A DNA stretch of 64,000 nt from Gordionus sp. m RMFG-2023 (lineage: Eukaryota; Nematomorpha; Gordioida; Chordodea; Parachordodidae). The notes beneath the pieces are model-generated. The model was not told the origin of the DNA and did no database searches. It worked only from the letters and a program-made list of their open reading frames with translations. This document shows, in pieces, positions 1 to 31,530 of this stretch (positions are counted from its first letter, which is position 1; every line of letters starts with the position of its first letter). The translations under genes and the position numbers were made by a program. Where the stretch lies: contig NC_088779.1 of the NCBI RefSeq assembly GCF_954871325.1, positions 28,010,869 through 28,074,868 on the forward strand. Direction: 5' to 3'.

Positions 1-1473
1 CAAAATAAATAGAATCCACTTGGTTCATAAACTTGATCTGAATATAGAAGACTATTTTTTTAAAAAACCAAAATCATTTCTATTTGTGGAGTCGTCTGAA
101 CCCAAACTGTTGATCGAAACTATAATTATACGATATGTAAAAAACCTTTAATAAGAAGTAGAAGAAAATAAAAATCCAAACTTATATACAAAAGGTAGTT
201 ATTTCAAAAATTTATAGTATTTATTTTATTTATTAATAAAATCCATACATTCATCATTTAAGGCTTAATAGCTTGGGGAGGGGATTAAGAGGTAAGATAA
301 CAAAATTCTGTATTGTCATTTGTGAGTTAGGTCTATATCTAGCCCATCCGTTAGAAAAATTTCTTTGACATTAGCTATCACTTCGAGATCTGTTGTTAAT
401 TAGTTAGTTGTGTAAAACCCAGATCCGGGATTTGGATTTAAAAAATTGACCAAACCAGCTCTGAGCGCGAACCCCAAACACCCGAGATCTGAACCCCTGG
501 CCGTCCTTAGAGCAGGCCTGAGCATATAATTGGGTCTTAAATTTTACGACCAAGCAAATTAACAACATTTTTCGAGACTACCACAATTCCGTCATCTATG
601 AACCAATGTTAATCCAGCTGACAGATACTTCTAATTTGGTTTACTAAATTGAGAATTCCAAGATTGAATAAAATTGTTGGATTACTCTTTGATGATGAGA
701 GTCTATGTTCTTCGTATTTCGAGAAGGGTAAGCGTAGGAATTATAATGTGGCTAAAGTATCACGCAGAGCCAGTAATAAAGAATTCAATGAAAGTAGACC
801 GTATTATGGTTTTATAAGTATTTTTGGTGTTTTTTTTATGAGATGATTTGAAGAAATGTGGTATTAATACTAATCTCCTGAAGAGAGTGCCTATGGATTG
901 GATTTAAGTTCTCTTTGGGTTTGGTGAGGGGGATTAGTTTTACTCCAAAAAAGCATTGGTTGGGCGAGAATCGATACGTCTCATTGTAGGATCCTGTTGC
1001 AAAAAATTGCTACACTATAAGAACTTGAGAGCTTTAAAATAAATTTGTCTAGAGGCTCTCAAAAGCCATTGCTCTTTTCTTTTTTTGAAAGGTATAAATA
1101 ACTTTCCTCATTACTTTATTGGAATTCTGTTGGATAAAATATAAGAATTAGATTCTGTGACCTAGCCACCTGGTGTGGGTAGTGCTTTTTCTTCTTCTTC
1201 TTCTAATAAATCCAAAAGTAATAAATCAAGAAATGAAATGAGTAACTTTTTGAAAACCAGAATGCAAAATATTAAAAAAGAAAAATAGTATGGCTTTATT
1301 TTTTATTGTATAAAGGTCATAATAAACCCTTTACTTGGGATGGTCTTTGCGAGAGGGTGGAGGTGAAGACATATAATAATACCTAGACTGACAATGCATT
1401 CATTAAAAGTGTAAATCAATGAAAACAGCTGGGGACGCCATTTTGATTAACCATATCATTATTAAAAATTTTA
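1..1473. other. Gene-poor stretch
   Basis: No gene I can support. The longest protein-like frame is 65 codons on the plus strand at 649-846; its composition is less AT-driven than its surroundings (it includes RASNKEFNESRPYYG), so it could be a fragment of a host or transposon exon, but I recognise no family and no clear splice sites. A short CTT microsatellite lies near 1190-1203. Confidence 0.4.
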
Positions 1474-1927
1474 AACTCACTGAATCACGGGAAAATTTTT
1501 ATTATTATTTTTTTTATTTATTTATTTTTTAAATTTTTTAAAAAAATTTTGTTTATATGGCTAGGGAGAAGTCGTATTTTAATTATAAAAATTTAGCTAA
1601 AACTTTCTAATTTGGTATTTGAATAATTTGAGCGATACAATTTTAATAAAATTATAATAACTGAAAACAATATTATATATATATGAGTATTAATTAAATT
1701 TAATTTTATCAATTTCAAACCCAACGATAACCAAATTAAACAAGTGCTTACTTTTAATTTATAAAATCTAATAATTAACTATTTCGTTTTTGAAATATCA
1801 ACCTTTTTTCACAAAAAAAAAATTTATTCTAATAAATTGATTAATTATTTAGATTTATTTATTATTTTTTTAAAATTTAAATTAAAAAATAAATAATATT
1901 AAAAATTTCCCCGTGATTCAGTGAGTT
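1474..1927. mobile_element. Short non-autonomous inverted-repeat element (MITE-like), 454 bp
   Basis: The ends are inverted copies of each other: the left end reads AACTCACTGAATCACGG and the right end is its exact reverse complement, with the match continuing imperfectly through the next A/T-rich bases. The interior is very AT-rich and has no coding frame. This is the layout of a non-autonomous DNA transposon. The target duplication is not clear, with a TA or TTA duplication possible because the flanks are A/T only, so I do not assign a superfamily. Confidence 0.7.
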
Positions 1928-4479
1928 ACCATTAGTTGTTATTGACCTTATTCCAAATATTAGCAACAAGCGTGTTTTACTTTAAATTAAACCGTACTAA
2001 AATTTTATCTGTGAATGAATGAGAAATAAATATTTATAAATAAATTAAAATTTCTTATCAGTTATTTTTATCTTTAATCCATAAATAGTGATATACATTA
2101 CCCTACCCCCTGAAAATTTAAAGGCAAATCGCTCCTACCCTGCAATCCTGCCCTTCCTCTCTTTCATGTAGACGTTGTATGCAGGTAAATATTTCCAGAT
2201 TTTTCTTGATTCATAAATTCCCCTTTTATTTTAAATGATTCCATTATAATAAATTCCCAAACTAGTAAAATTTTAAATAGATCAACTTATAATTTCTCTA
2301 GAAAGCATCATTGCAGTCCCGTCTAATGGATTGCTTTGAAAATGGAAGTAAATTACTTAAATAAATTTAAAATCATTTATTTTAGAAATTCATTTTTGAT
2401 AAGTACAAATTGGCCTAAAAATCTAGAGGCTGTAAGGGGTAAAACAACAAATATATGACTATGCCAATATTTCAAATTAAATGAATATGATGGGCTTCGA
2501 CATATTGACGAAGATTAAAGACAATCGGAAAAGGTCTTACCCTGAGTTCGTCGGTATTTGGGAATGATAATGCTTCGATAGTCGTTGTATTGAGGGGGAT
2601 GGGTTTACAGACTGGGTATTAGTTGTAGGGATTTAGCTCAATTTAAATATAGGGATTTAAATAAGAATTAATCATGCAAAAATGGTATATTTATTTAATA
2701 AAACAAGTATAAAACCAAATGCGATTAAAGTAAAACTGATTATCTTTTATAATATAAAATCTCTTTTATATCAAAAGTAAATCAATTATGTAAGTATATA
2801 CCATATAAAAATAACGTTTTCTATATCCAATTTATTCTAATATAAAAGTTTAATTGATCGCCTTAAACCTTCATTATCTAAAACGAAAAAATATATTAAC
2901 ACAATAAAAAAATAAATCGTTACGATTATGTAACAAAGATATTACTAATAAATTATTTTAAAATTCATTGGCTGTGTGGATAATTTATCTTAAATCGAGT
3001 GTGAAAAGGACTTTTATCTTATGAGTTTGATTATGGCAGATTGCAGATGAACGAACGAGTTTAAGAGTAAATAATTTGTCGAATTTAATGGACCTCAGGA
3101 TTCAAGACCCATATATCAAAATATGGAAAAGGAATCATCGCTGGCGAATGAAATCTTTTAAAGGGAAATACAACCCAAAGAAAAAAAAATAGAAGTGAAA
3201 GATTTGAAAATTTTTAAAATTAATATTTTATAACTTGTATAGACCCCCCCCCCCTCCAACCACTTGCAAGCACAAGTTTCAATTAATTTAATTCATCTAC
3301 AAAAAGTACAAGAATTAAAGGGATTAGTCGGATGGTGTGACTAGGAATGGTGTGAATATTACGACAATTTCCAATTCTAATTCGGGCAATTAATCAGAAG
3401 ATGCTATTATTATGAATATGGATAACACAACGAACAAACTTTCATCTTTTATTAAAGTTGAAAATAAAGGTTAAATTTTATGGTTATACAGAAAAAGTTG
3501 CTAAATTAAATGTATTAAGATGCACAATCTTTAATTATATTTAGATTCAAAATGAGATATAAATGATTATATCTAATCTATGGCTTTTGACAATAAACCG
3601 TCAATGGATGGTTTCTCAGATTTAATTGATTCTTTTAAAATTCAGAATATCGATTAAATTCTATTTAAAAAAATAATAGAATTAGTATCAGTTAAATATG
3701 GTTTCTCTTATTTTAAACTAGTTCCTTTTTTTTTGTTTAGCCTTAAATACATATAAATAATATTGATATGGTAAATGATAAAACACTAAAATAATATTAA
3801 AACCAAAAACTTCAATTGGAAATTTATACTTGTTTTTAGGTATATTTTAATTATTAAATTAAGCTATTTTTAGGGCCTTCGATACTCTTAATATATATTT
3901 TTATTTAGTAATTTTATATATTTTTATAGTTGTTTTAATATTTTAGAGTTTTATCATTTTTTTAAAAAATTATACCAATATCAATATTATCAAAATAAAA
4001 TTTTAAAAATACATATAAATTAAAAGTAGTATTTTTTATCCCTCTTATATTTGGCCTTAAATACATAAAAATTAAATATAGTTTTCTTAAGTCCCTTTGA
4101 TTCGCTTTTTCTTTTAAGGGTTTTTCATACTTTTAGATTCCTTAAGGTGTTCATTAATCATAAATTAGATATTTACGTTCCGGAGATCGTCTTAAATTCG
4201 GAGGTATAATTAGAGTTCCGGTTTTATCCTTAGTTATGTAAGATAAAACTTACAATCAGTATTTACATGGGCGGGGGGTTAGGATAAATTTAATGGGGTG
4301 TTATCTATTAAATTTTTAGATGAAATAAGGCAAAATATATTGGTGCAAAAATTAAATTGTAGACCTATTTAATAATACAATGATATTGCTAATTCACCAA
4401 CCAAACCTATATATAGCACAAAATCGTACACATTATTTCCCAAATAAAACTTTGTGCCATCCCTTTAGATGAAATTTAA
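1928..4479. other. AT-rich non-coding stretch
   Basis: No gene found. It contains an imperfect inverted repeat (separate entry), C-homopolymers near 3243-3258, and a slightly more mixed segment at about 3000-3160 with short frames and no recognisable product. Confidence 0.4.
3748..3990. repeat. Imperfect long inverted repeat
   Basis: The segment starting AATATTGATATGGTAAATGA at about 3748-3812 is matched in reverse complement at about 3929-3990, with scattered mismatches, so the region could fold into a long hairpin. It may be a decayed palindromic DNA element. The very low complexity makes chance similarity a partial explanation. Confidence 0.4.
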
Positions 4480-5740
4480 AAGGGTTAGACATTCTCAGCA
4501 AACTCATATTTATGCCAAACTATATACTATTATAATGCATTCGTTGTAAATGAGAGGGTTTTTAATTGAATTTATGATCTAAAAAATAACTTTTATATTC
4601 ACAATATTTTGATGGTTGATAGTAGTTACCTAATTTAAATTCTTTCTAAAATTTATGGAGTGCCATAATTAAAATAAAAAGGGGTAATAAAGTAAAAATA
4701 TGGCCCTCAAGGCGGCGGGAATTTTTTAAGGGGTAGAGGTTTTTGAGGGGGGTTTGCACCCAATGAAAATCCTGTCATGTAGACGCTGAACACAACATAT
4801 TTGCAAGAACGTCCCTGCTTTGCACCAATTTTATTTATTACTTTATTTCCCTATAAAAGGGACTAATTTTTATGTTTATCGTCATCTTATATATATGTTT
4901 ATAAATTTTTATAATTGCGTTTTATAAAATCTATTATTTTTATGGTTTAATAAAATATTTATAGTTTGTAATTAATTGCGTTTTATAAAAGTCTATTTGT
5001 GGTTTAATAAAATTAATATTGAGTTAATCATGACCCTTACCAGATCTCAAGGGTTAGAGGATCCTTCGGCGACTGTTCCCGTAAATGATACGACCAATGT
5101 GCCCTCATTTAAAAAAATTGAAATGAGAGCAGAAGAAAAATAGGTGAAATTAATTCATGATAATTATTGTATCTTAAAAATATATGCAATAATATTTTTT
5201 TCAATATCTCATCAGAACTAATTTTTAGCCTGATGAGTACTGGAGGAAGGCAATAAATTATCTCTAGTTACCCTGGAGACGGATTTGATCGTCTGACAAA
5301 ATTATGGCCCGACATGTCAAATTTTTTATAATTATCTCAAGGATGACAGGAAATATTTAATCAAAAATATGATATCCCAATTAAAGTTTAAAAAAATATA
5401 TTTCTTCATAATTTTTTAATGTACATTAATGAGTTGAACATTCTATCAGATAACTCATATTCCTGACAATATACTATAAAAAAGCATTCATCATAAATGA
5501 GGTGGGAAGGTCTTTAATTGAATTAATATGCTAAAAAATAACTTTTACATTTAACATGTTTTGATAGTTTGTAGTAGCATCAATAATTTAAGTATTCTAT
5601 TTAGAATATAAGAAGGGATTACTATTATAATTAAAAAAGTGGGAATAGACGCCGTGGTGAGAAATATTTTAGGTGGTAGAGTAAGGTTTTTGAGGGGAAC
5701 TCGCTTCCATTGAATATTTTATCATGTAGGCGCTGGGGTA
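4480..5740 (+). mobile_element. Probable LTR-retroelement fossil, incomplete
   Basis: Two diverged direct copies of a roughly 310-bp sequence lie at about 4482-4793 and 5431-5737. After the first copy come a TATAAAAGGG box-like motif (about 4853) and a direct repeat around TTGCGTTTTATAAAA (4914 and 4975). Then a frame starts at 5029 with MTLTRSQGLEDPSATVPVND, which resembles the start of a gag polyprotein. This suggests one LTR, a short internal remnant and part of a second LTR. It is old and clearly broken. The family (gypsy or BEL type) cannot be settled from what remains. Confidence 0.4.
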
Positions 5741-6059
5741 AAGATGTGCATATGACTACCGTGTGAGCTATTATATGTGAATGACCTTGCATGGCAACTA
5801 GTGAGGATATGATTGGATGGAAGATGGCTATGGAGACATGATGAAGAAGTGGGGGTGCACTTAACACAGGTAAAGGAAACCGCCACCTAGCTTTGTGTAT
5901 AACAAAAGGAGTTGCTAGAAATTGAATCCAATGAACCCGTAATCAGAAATGAGTCTATAAAACATTTAGTGATGAGAAAGGAGACCTATGGTAACAAGTG
6001 TGACCATTATCTGTAGAACATGCGAATAATGTAGACTGGTTTGATATCTGCAATGGTTC

Positions 6060-6470
6060 AACTCATGAAAATATTTTGTTATTTGGGACACACTGAAGGT
6101 AGATGGAGGTGTTGATTTTGCTGTTGTTGCAAATGTCAGATATGCGTGTTCGAAGCTGCGAGAAACGCCGTCTATTCCAACAATAAAACATGTATCTCTA
6201 TGCGAGAATGTATTATGATGGTGAAATATGGGTAATAACTGTAAAGGAAGCTAAATTTAAGGAACCGAGATGAAAATGTTATAGCTATCGAGAGAGAAAA
6301 ACAAGTAGTGAAGTGTGAGATTGGATGGGAATAGAAGAGATTGGAGGGGTGACGAAAAGAAATAGATTGAGGTTAGATATGTAGAACGAAAGATGATTGG
6401 GTAAAGAGATGCCCCTAGATGGGAGAAAGGGAATTAAGGCTTCGAAGACTCAAAACTCGTGGATAAGTGA
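6060..6470 (+). pseudogene. LINE (non-LTR retrotransposon) ORF2 C-terminal remnant
   Basis: Starting near 6073 the plus strand reads QLMKIFCYLGHTEG, matching the F(C)YLG-D/H motif that follows the reverse transcriptase core in RTE/CR1-like ORF2 proteins. Further pieces follow in changing frames, including AVVANVRYACSKLRETPSIPT and later VERKMIG and RDAPRW, which resemble the R-L-R-W-x-GHV and DAPRWxxG region near the ORF2 C-terminus. There are several frame changes, and the 5' part of the element is not present as a readable frame. It is a dead fragment from the same broad type of element as the one at about 32.1-32.6 kb. Confidence 0.6.
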
Positions 6471-6479
6471 TAACGGATA

Positions 6480-7421
6480 ATCAGAACAATAAATCTGACC
6501 AAATAGCGATGATCAGGAGCGGTAAAGGGGGATCATAGAGGAAACCGATATTTAGGTAAGCCTTAGTTAACGGATAAGTTATTATATATTTACCAAATAA
6601 ATATAATTCATGTTTCTGCGTGTCTTTTTATATTAATACAAATTTGTTAAAATATAATTGAAAAATCTTTCATAATTTTGCTAAAATCATGACCGAAACC
6701 TTTTAAAATGTAAGCCCGAACCGTCACATTTTAATTTCTCGCCCCAGTTCGGGTGCTTGATGGAAAAATTATAACTCAATAAGGTATAACAATTATCATG
6801 GCGAGTTGCGTTTGTTATTCATAACTAATATTGTTTAATTTCAATATATATAATATTATATTCATTATTTAAAAAAAAAAAAATTAAAATTTTAATACAA
6901 TATTATGAGTAGTCGTTAAATGCTCATTTAAAAACAAAAATGTCAAATTCGAATTTCATTCCTATAACCATCGGAAAAATTTTATGGATATAAATCAAGA
7001 CTAAAATTTTCATGTCCCCTTATAGAAAAATAAAAAAAAAATCGAAAAATGAAGATAGAAATAATAATAAATGTAAATAAGTTGTCAATGTCAAATGTCG
7101 ATTTAAAAAAAAAAATTTTTTTACTATTTAAAACAATTGATTCTTTTTTAAAATAATTAAATTAAAAAAAGGAGAAGAAAAGAAGAAATGATAAAAATTT
7201 TTTTTTTTTTTAAAAAGCGCGAAAATAAATTTCCGTTTTTATAAATTAAATCATAATAAAAAAAATGCAACAAAGCCATAATAATAAATAAAAAAGGATA
7301 TTCATCCACCATCTTCTAACGTTATATATTTAATTTACTAATTTGGTCAGTTTTACTTCCATTTTTTTGTGATTGCATATTATAATATCTATTCTTTTAT
7401 AGTAAATGGAAATAATTTTCA
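6480..7421. other. AT-rich intergenic / 3' region of the SGK gene
   Basis: No coding segment seen. It lies immediately downstream of the SGK stop codon (minus strand) and should contain that gene's 3' UTR and polyadenylation site, which I cannot place confidently in such A/T-rich sequence. Confidence 0.4.
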
Positions 7422-26194
<18,773 letters not shown>

Positions 26195-29100
26195 GTCTGG
26201 AAATTTTTTTAGCGGTCAGGATAATATCAGGTACAATTTTAATTTTCACTTATATTCAAATAATCTTCGATTATTCAATAAGAATCAATAAAAAAATGGT
26301 GTCGAGATTATAATAATTTGATTCGAGGTCATAAAATGACCATTTCTTTCATTCGGATTTCCGTATAATAAAAGGGATAAAATTGCATTTAATTAATTAT
26401 TTGTCTTTATATCTTTGCTCGGAAAACTGCACAAGGAATCATATGAAATTTTTGCTTTTCTAATCTGTATTTACACTATTTATTTTATTTATTTAAAATA
26501 AATATATTTTTGTTAAGTTATTAGATTAAATTAAATTTGTATTTCATTATTCCTTGAAAAAAAATGTAATAAGGGAAGGAGTACCGCCATATTGGAATTT
26601 AATAAGATAATTGCAGACTTGTTTATAATAATCATTCATTTATTTTCGGATAAAAAATTTTACAAATTTTAAGTTAAAAAGGCAAAAAATAGCGGCCAAT
26701 ATTTATGATTATAATAATACTCATAAATAATCTTGATTATATTTTATAAGTTGTAAATATATTTTTATTTTTAAAAATATCATATTCTGTTTTCAAGTTT
26801 TTAGATTTAATTTTATACATTTTATAAATGTTTTTGAATGTTATTTTGGCATCAACCTATTTATTTTTTCAAATATCTAATTATCGTCAGGTAATAAAAT
26901 AAAATTTTTTTTAAAGAAAGTTACGAGAATATATATTTAATATAAAAGATAGAATCATTATATTTTTTTAAATATTTCTTAGAGATTTTATCTCATTTTC
27001 TCTTATTATCCTAAATGTATAATTAAGTGCGTAAATAATCATTTTTTTAAATAAAATCGATTAAATTTAGCTAAAACCAGCTTATAAAATAAAAAAGTAG
27101 GTAATCCATTAACCCCCTATTATCTTTATTTTTCCAGGAAATTTTATTAAATAGTAAATTTATTTTACAGACGTTTTATATTATATGATTTCCAAGAAAA
27201 AAAATAAAGGCAAACATAAGAAATATAAATTTGCCCTGCAAGTTAAATTTTACAAAAATTAATATTTACTATTTCTACAGGTAGCGAAATTTTTATATAA
27301 ATCGATTTTATTAAATGCTCATTTATAAGAGGGAAGGCCCAGAATTGATTGTATATTTTATTTTAAAACAAATCAAATACTAAAACACCTTGGCATATTT
27401 TTATTTTCGTAATTAATACTTTTTATAATAAAAAAAATATGAAAACGATAATTAATTAAAATCCTTAAAACTCTGATGGGCAATTTAATTCTTTGATAAT
27501 TATAGTCTAATTTATGCACATCATATTCATTAAGATTTGACATTTATATGAGCATCCATAGGGATTGATTTTTTTTAAAGCAATCTACATATATATATAT
27601 ATTTTTTTAGGTAAAAAATTATGCATAGGTAAATTCTTCAGTTTAATCATTAAAGCACTTAATGGATCATTTATTAATTTTAATAAAAATCAATTTAGAA
27701 TCTATGGGTAATATTATAAACTCCTATCAAATAACTGATACAAAATACAACATAACTAACAAACATCGTAACCCATGATTTTATCTTTAAAGCAAGAAAT
27801 CAATGTGTTATTTTTTCAACTTTAAATCATTTTTTAAGCACGTTTTATTTAAATTTAAAAATCTGATTTTACTAAAAATATATTCCAACATGTTTAGAAT
27901 ATGTATCTTATGAATTGTGGACAATTTTTCCATATAACTTTTAGTCATTTTAAATTTATATAATAAATCTATGGAAAACCTATACAAATTATATTAAGTC
28001 CCAAAGTTCATAACAAAATTGTATGAGTTATATATTCCAAACATGTTGGAATACATTTATGGTAAAATCAAAATTAAATATTAAAAAAAATTTTGAAAAA
28101 TAACACATTGCCAGAAAAAACACATTGAAAGATATGCTAGAGAGCTGCAGAGGTACCATCTGCACAGCTCTGCCAGAATTTATTTTAATAAAATTTTGGC
28201 CCTGTTTGGCTCGGATTTTATATTTTAAGGCCTGACAGACCTGATTTTTTTTAAAATAAAATTTCAACTGTCCCACATTTTTTTTAAAAAATATAATTTT
28301 AAACTTAATAATGGTTATTTAAAATATTTGGCTTAGCCTAAGTATTTTTTTTTTGAAAAATTTTAAGGCCTGGCTAGGGTATTTAAAAAATTAAAATATG
28401 GCCCAGCTTGTGTACCCTGGTTGGGCTTAGGGTCATGCCTGCATACTATGTAAACTAGTTATTTTCATTGATCTCTCAGCATTTAGATTAAACCTGTTAA
28501 TTTTAAATTTTATTTTAAAATAAATAAATTATATATATATATCTGAAATTATTCAAGATAACATTTTTTTTAAATTCAAGGTTGTCTAAAAGCATCAAAA
28601 AAAATCCAGGTCAGGCTTAAAAATATTTTCAAATCCTATTATGTTATTTATTAAAAGGTAATGCTAATAATTTTAAATAAAAGATTTTTTTTTAAATATC
28701 CAACCTTGTGTAATATAATTTTTGGGCCAAGCCAAATTTGGCAAATTATTTTATAAATGAATAATGCAAATATACACTTTTTCTTTAAAAAATTTGTTAT
28801 GGGCCAAGCCAGCAACCTTTATCAAAGGGTATATTAATTAATTCTTTTTTAATTGATAAGGGTAAAAATAATAATACACCCCTTGAAAAATGCAGTAATA
28901 AAAAAATTTTGGTTGGTTAAGCCAGGCAGAAATTTTCACAAGTAAGGCTAGGTCAAAGAAAATTTGGATTAGTTTTACAATGGACAAATCTTGAAATAAA
29001 CTAAATTTATATCATTAAATTTTTAGAAATACACAATGGGAAATAGGAGATTATTTTATTAAAATATATTAAATAAATAAGCACCAAAATACATCACTAT

Positions 29101-31190
29101 TAAAATTTTATAAAATGAATCTAATAATAACTTTATTCAATTTTATTAATAATTAAATATTATTTCTATAAGTGGCAATTATCAAGGTTTAAATTAAATG
29201 ACTATTTAATTATTACAAAAATATTTTCTATAAACATTAATATGCAAATAACTTGTATATAATAAAAACTCATAATAAATTTAAAAATATTTTATAAAAT
29301 TATTTATATGTCCAGATTCAAATCATTTAATCAAAATAATAAATATAAATATGCAACTTTAAATTTTTTTCCATTGAATTATCATAGATATATTTAAAAT
29401 ACACAGAATAAACATATATATTAATGTTTGATTGATATCTTACATGCAATGATGAATTAAAATGATAATATAAACATAATAATAGGAGTCGCTAAAGGTT
29501 CAACTTCTCCAACCTAACCCAAAAAATTAAAAATAATAAAAAATATAAATTTTTTTAAAAATAGTGGAAGGATTAATTTTTATATCATATTAAATTGCAT
29601 TTTCAAATTAGATTAAATATATCTATTTTTAAATAAAATATAAGGCATTTAAATTAATCATGGATAGTTTTTAAGAGGCGCAAGGGGCGGAAAGGGAAGC
29701 TGAATATCTTTCAATTCTGTGGCCTTCTATTCTATCCTCTAGACGAATTGTAAATATTTTAAAGGTATTTTAATATCTTTTATATCATCTTTCTGCACAT
29801 TTAAAAATATTTATGTTGTTAGTTTTACCCGAACAGGAATAACTTAATAAATTTAATTTATATTTATCTTTTATTTTTATAACTTTCAGGTAATAATAAT
29901 TTCATTTTTAAATAAGTTTAATAAATTGAATAAGGTTCGTTAAATATAAACTTATTGAAGTTTTAAATAGAATAAATGTGAATAAAATATAATATAATAA
30001 CATAAGGTAATAGAATCTTAAGCTGTACCAAATATTAAACTATTTAATTTGAATATTGAAATATCATGTTTGACAAAATTAAGAAAGTTAAATAAAAATT
30101 TTTATTAATCGGTTTTACCAAAGTAAAAGAAATTTAACTTAAAGATAATTATAAAAAATGTCCATGAAAAACAAAATATAATTTCTGATGGAAAATATAT
30201 ATGGTGCATGTTAAATATAATATCTATGTGACATGATAAGGAATTTACATATGCTAAAGCTATATAGGCGTAGCCAGGGGGGGGAGGGGCAAGGGGAAAT
30301 TCTCCCTCCCCCTTCAGAAATTTATCACTTTTTGTGAATATCATTTTAAGCTAATAATAAATATCCCCCTAAGTCCTCCCCCCCACTCCCTGACCCCCCA
30401 AAAATGTATGCATATATTTTAAACAATAATTTGAAAGAAAGAATGTAAAAGTTGACATTTTTTTATAAAACTATTCATCATAATTTATACATTTTTGAAA
30501 AAAGCATTTATATATAAAAAAAGTGAACCAAAAATGTTTTTAAGAAACAAGGATAAAGAGAATTGTCTTATAATTATTAATAATTGATCCATAAAATTAC
30601 TAAATAATATAATATATCAAATATAATTTTTTATAAAGTGAGTAATTTTAATTTATTTATCTTAATAAAATTAAATAATTATAAAACTATTGATAAAGAT
30701 CATAAATTAAATAAAAAAATTAAAGCACAATACAAACAATAGAATATTATATGTCGTAGATTTACAATATATCTAATTTTATCAATTATCATATGACAAT
30801 CAAGCAATTTTTACCAATTTAGCGAATTATATATTAAACAGAAAACTAATATTGATAAGGACATCAAAAAATATCTTTTAAAGACATTGTGGGATGAATA
30901 ATATGAAGATTAATTTTTAATATCATTTTTACTTAAAATAAATAGATGGCGTTAAATAATTAAATACAAATTGTTGCTTATCAAGAGCATTGATTAGTAA
31001 AATTTGTTAAAATAAAATATTAACTGTGATATATTCTCTAACTGTCAAATATGTCTGTAAAAGTGGAATTTTATCTAGTATTTTGTAACTAATTCTATAT
31101 AATAGAGGAATATCAACTATATGTCTATTAACTTTTTATAAACAAATTTCTTATGCTTGTTTGGAATAAATTATTACCATGCTTTTATAG
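26195..31190. other. Gene-poor AT-rich stretch
   Basis: Upstream of the SGK start. No gene supported. It holds a repeat related to the CAGAG(A/G)CCTGC elements (separate entry), more loosely similar sequence at about 28560-29000 with repeated GGCCAAGCC-type words, and at 30264-30420 the start of a repeat reading GCGTAGCCAGGGGGGG followed by long C tracts. A mixed-composition patch at 29670-29755 could hide a small exon, but I cannot confirm one. Confidence 0.4.
28120..28460. repeat. Dispersed repeat related to the CAGAG(A/G)CCTGC elements
   Basis: Contains GCTGCAGAGGTACCATCTGC followed by GGCTCGGATTTTATATTTTA and later TAATGGTTATTTAAAATAT and GGCCTGGC. The same order of blocks is seen at about 40357-40838 and 58025-58470. 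It is a diverged copy without clear ends. Confidence 0.55.
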
Positions 31191-31398
31191 GTTCGGGTGC
31201 GCTCTATATACTCTTAAAAATATCAAAGAGGCAAATAAGCTAAAATGCTGTCAAAATGGCCTCTATAAGTTTGAAACCAGAGATTTAAAGACGAATCCGT
31301 TTTTTACATTCGTTCCGTCAAAAGTCAATCTCATTAAAAATGATATATATGTTCAAAGTGCGTCCGTTCCGATACCAGCTCCTTCATATTTCGATTAA
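31191..31398 (+). CDS. Candidate terminal exon of an unidentified gene
   Basis: After an acceptor-like TTTTATAG the frame reads FGCALYTLKNIKEANKLKCC, then QNGLYKFETRDLKTNPFF, and ends with ASVPIPAPSYFD and TAA. Amino-acid use is balanced, unlike random AT-rich frames in this window, and it contains charged and Cys residues, so it may be a real 3' exon on the plus strand. I do not recognise the family. The matching upstream exons were not found, and it could instead belong to an unrecognised transposon. Confidence 0.3.
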
Positions 31399-31530
31399 TC
31401 CATTGGGATATAGGGAAACACATATATTGTGACTTCAAAGGTATACCAGTTACTAAGCGTTAAGTTTACTACTAGGGGAGCAATCAAAAAAAATATTCTT
31501 CTTTTTATTTATAAGTCAAACCATAAAACA

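Noticed and set aside
5228-5290. CTGATGAG motif resembling a hammerhead ribozyme core
   Set aside because: The conserved CGAAA after stem II is absent and no three-stem fold can be drawn, so a chance match is more likely.
30264-30420. Poly-G/poly-C rich segment as a possible regulatory G-quadruplex
   Set aside because: It matches the look of a repeat end (GCGTAGCCAGGGGGGG), and homopolymers occur all over this window.
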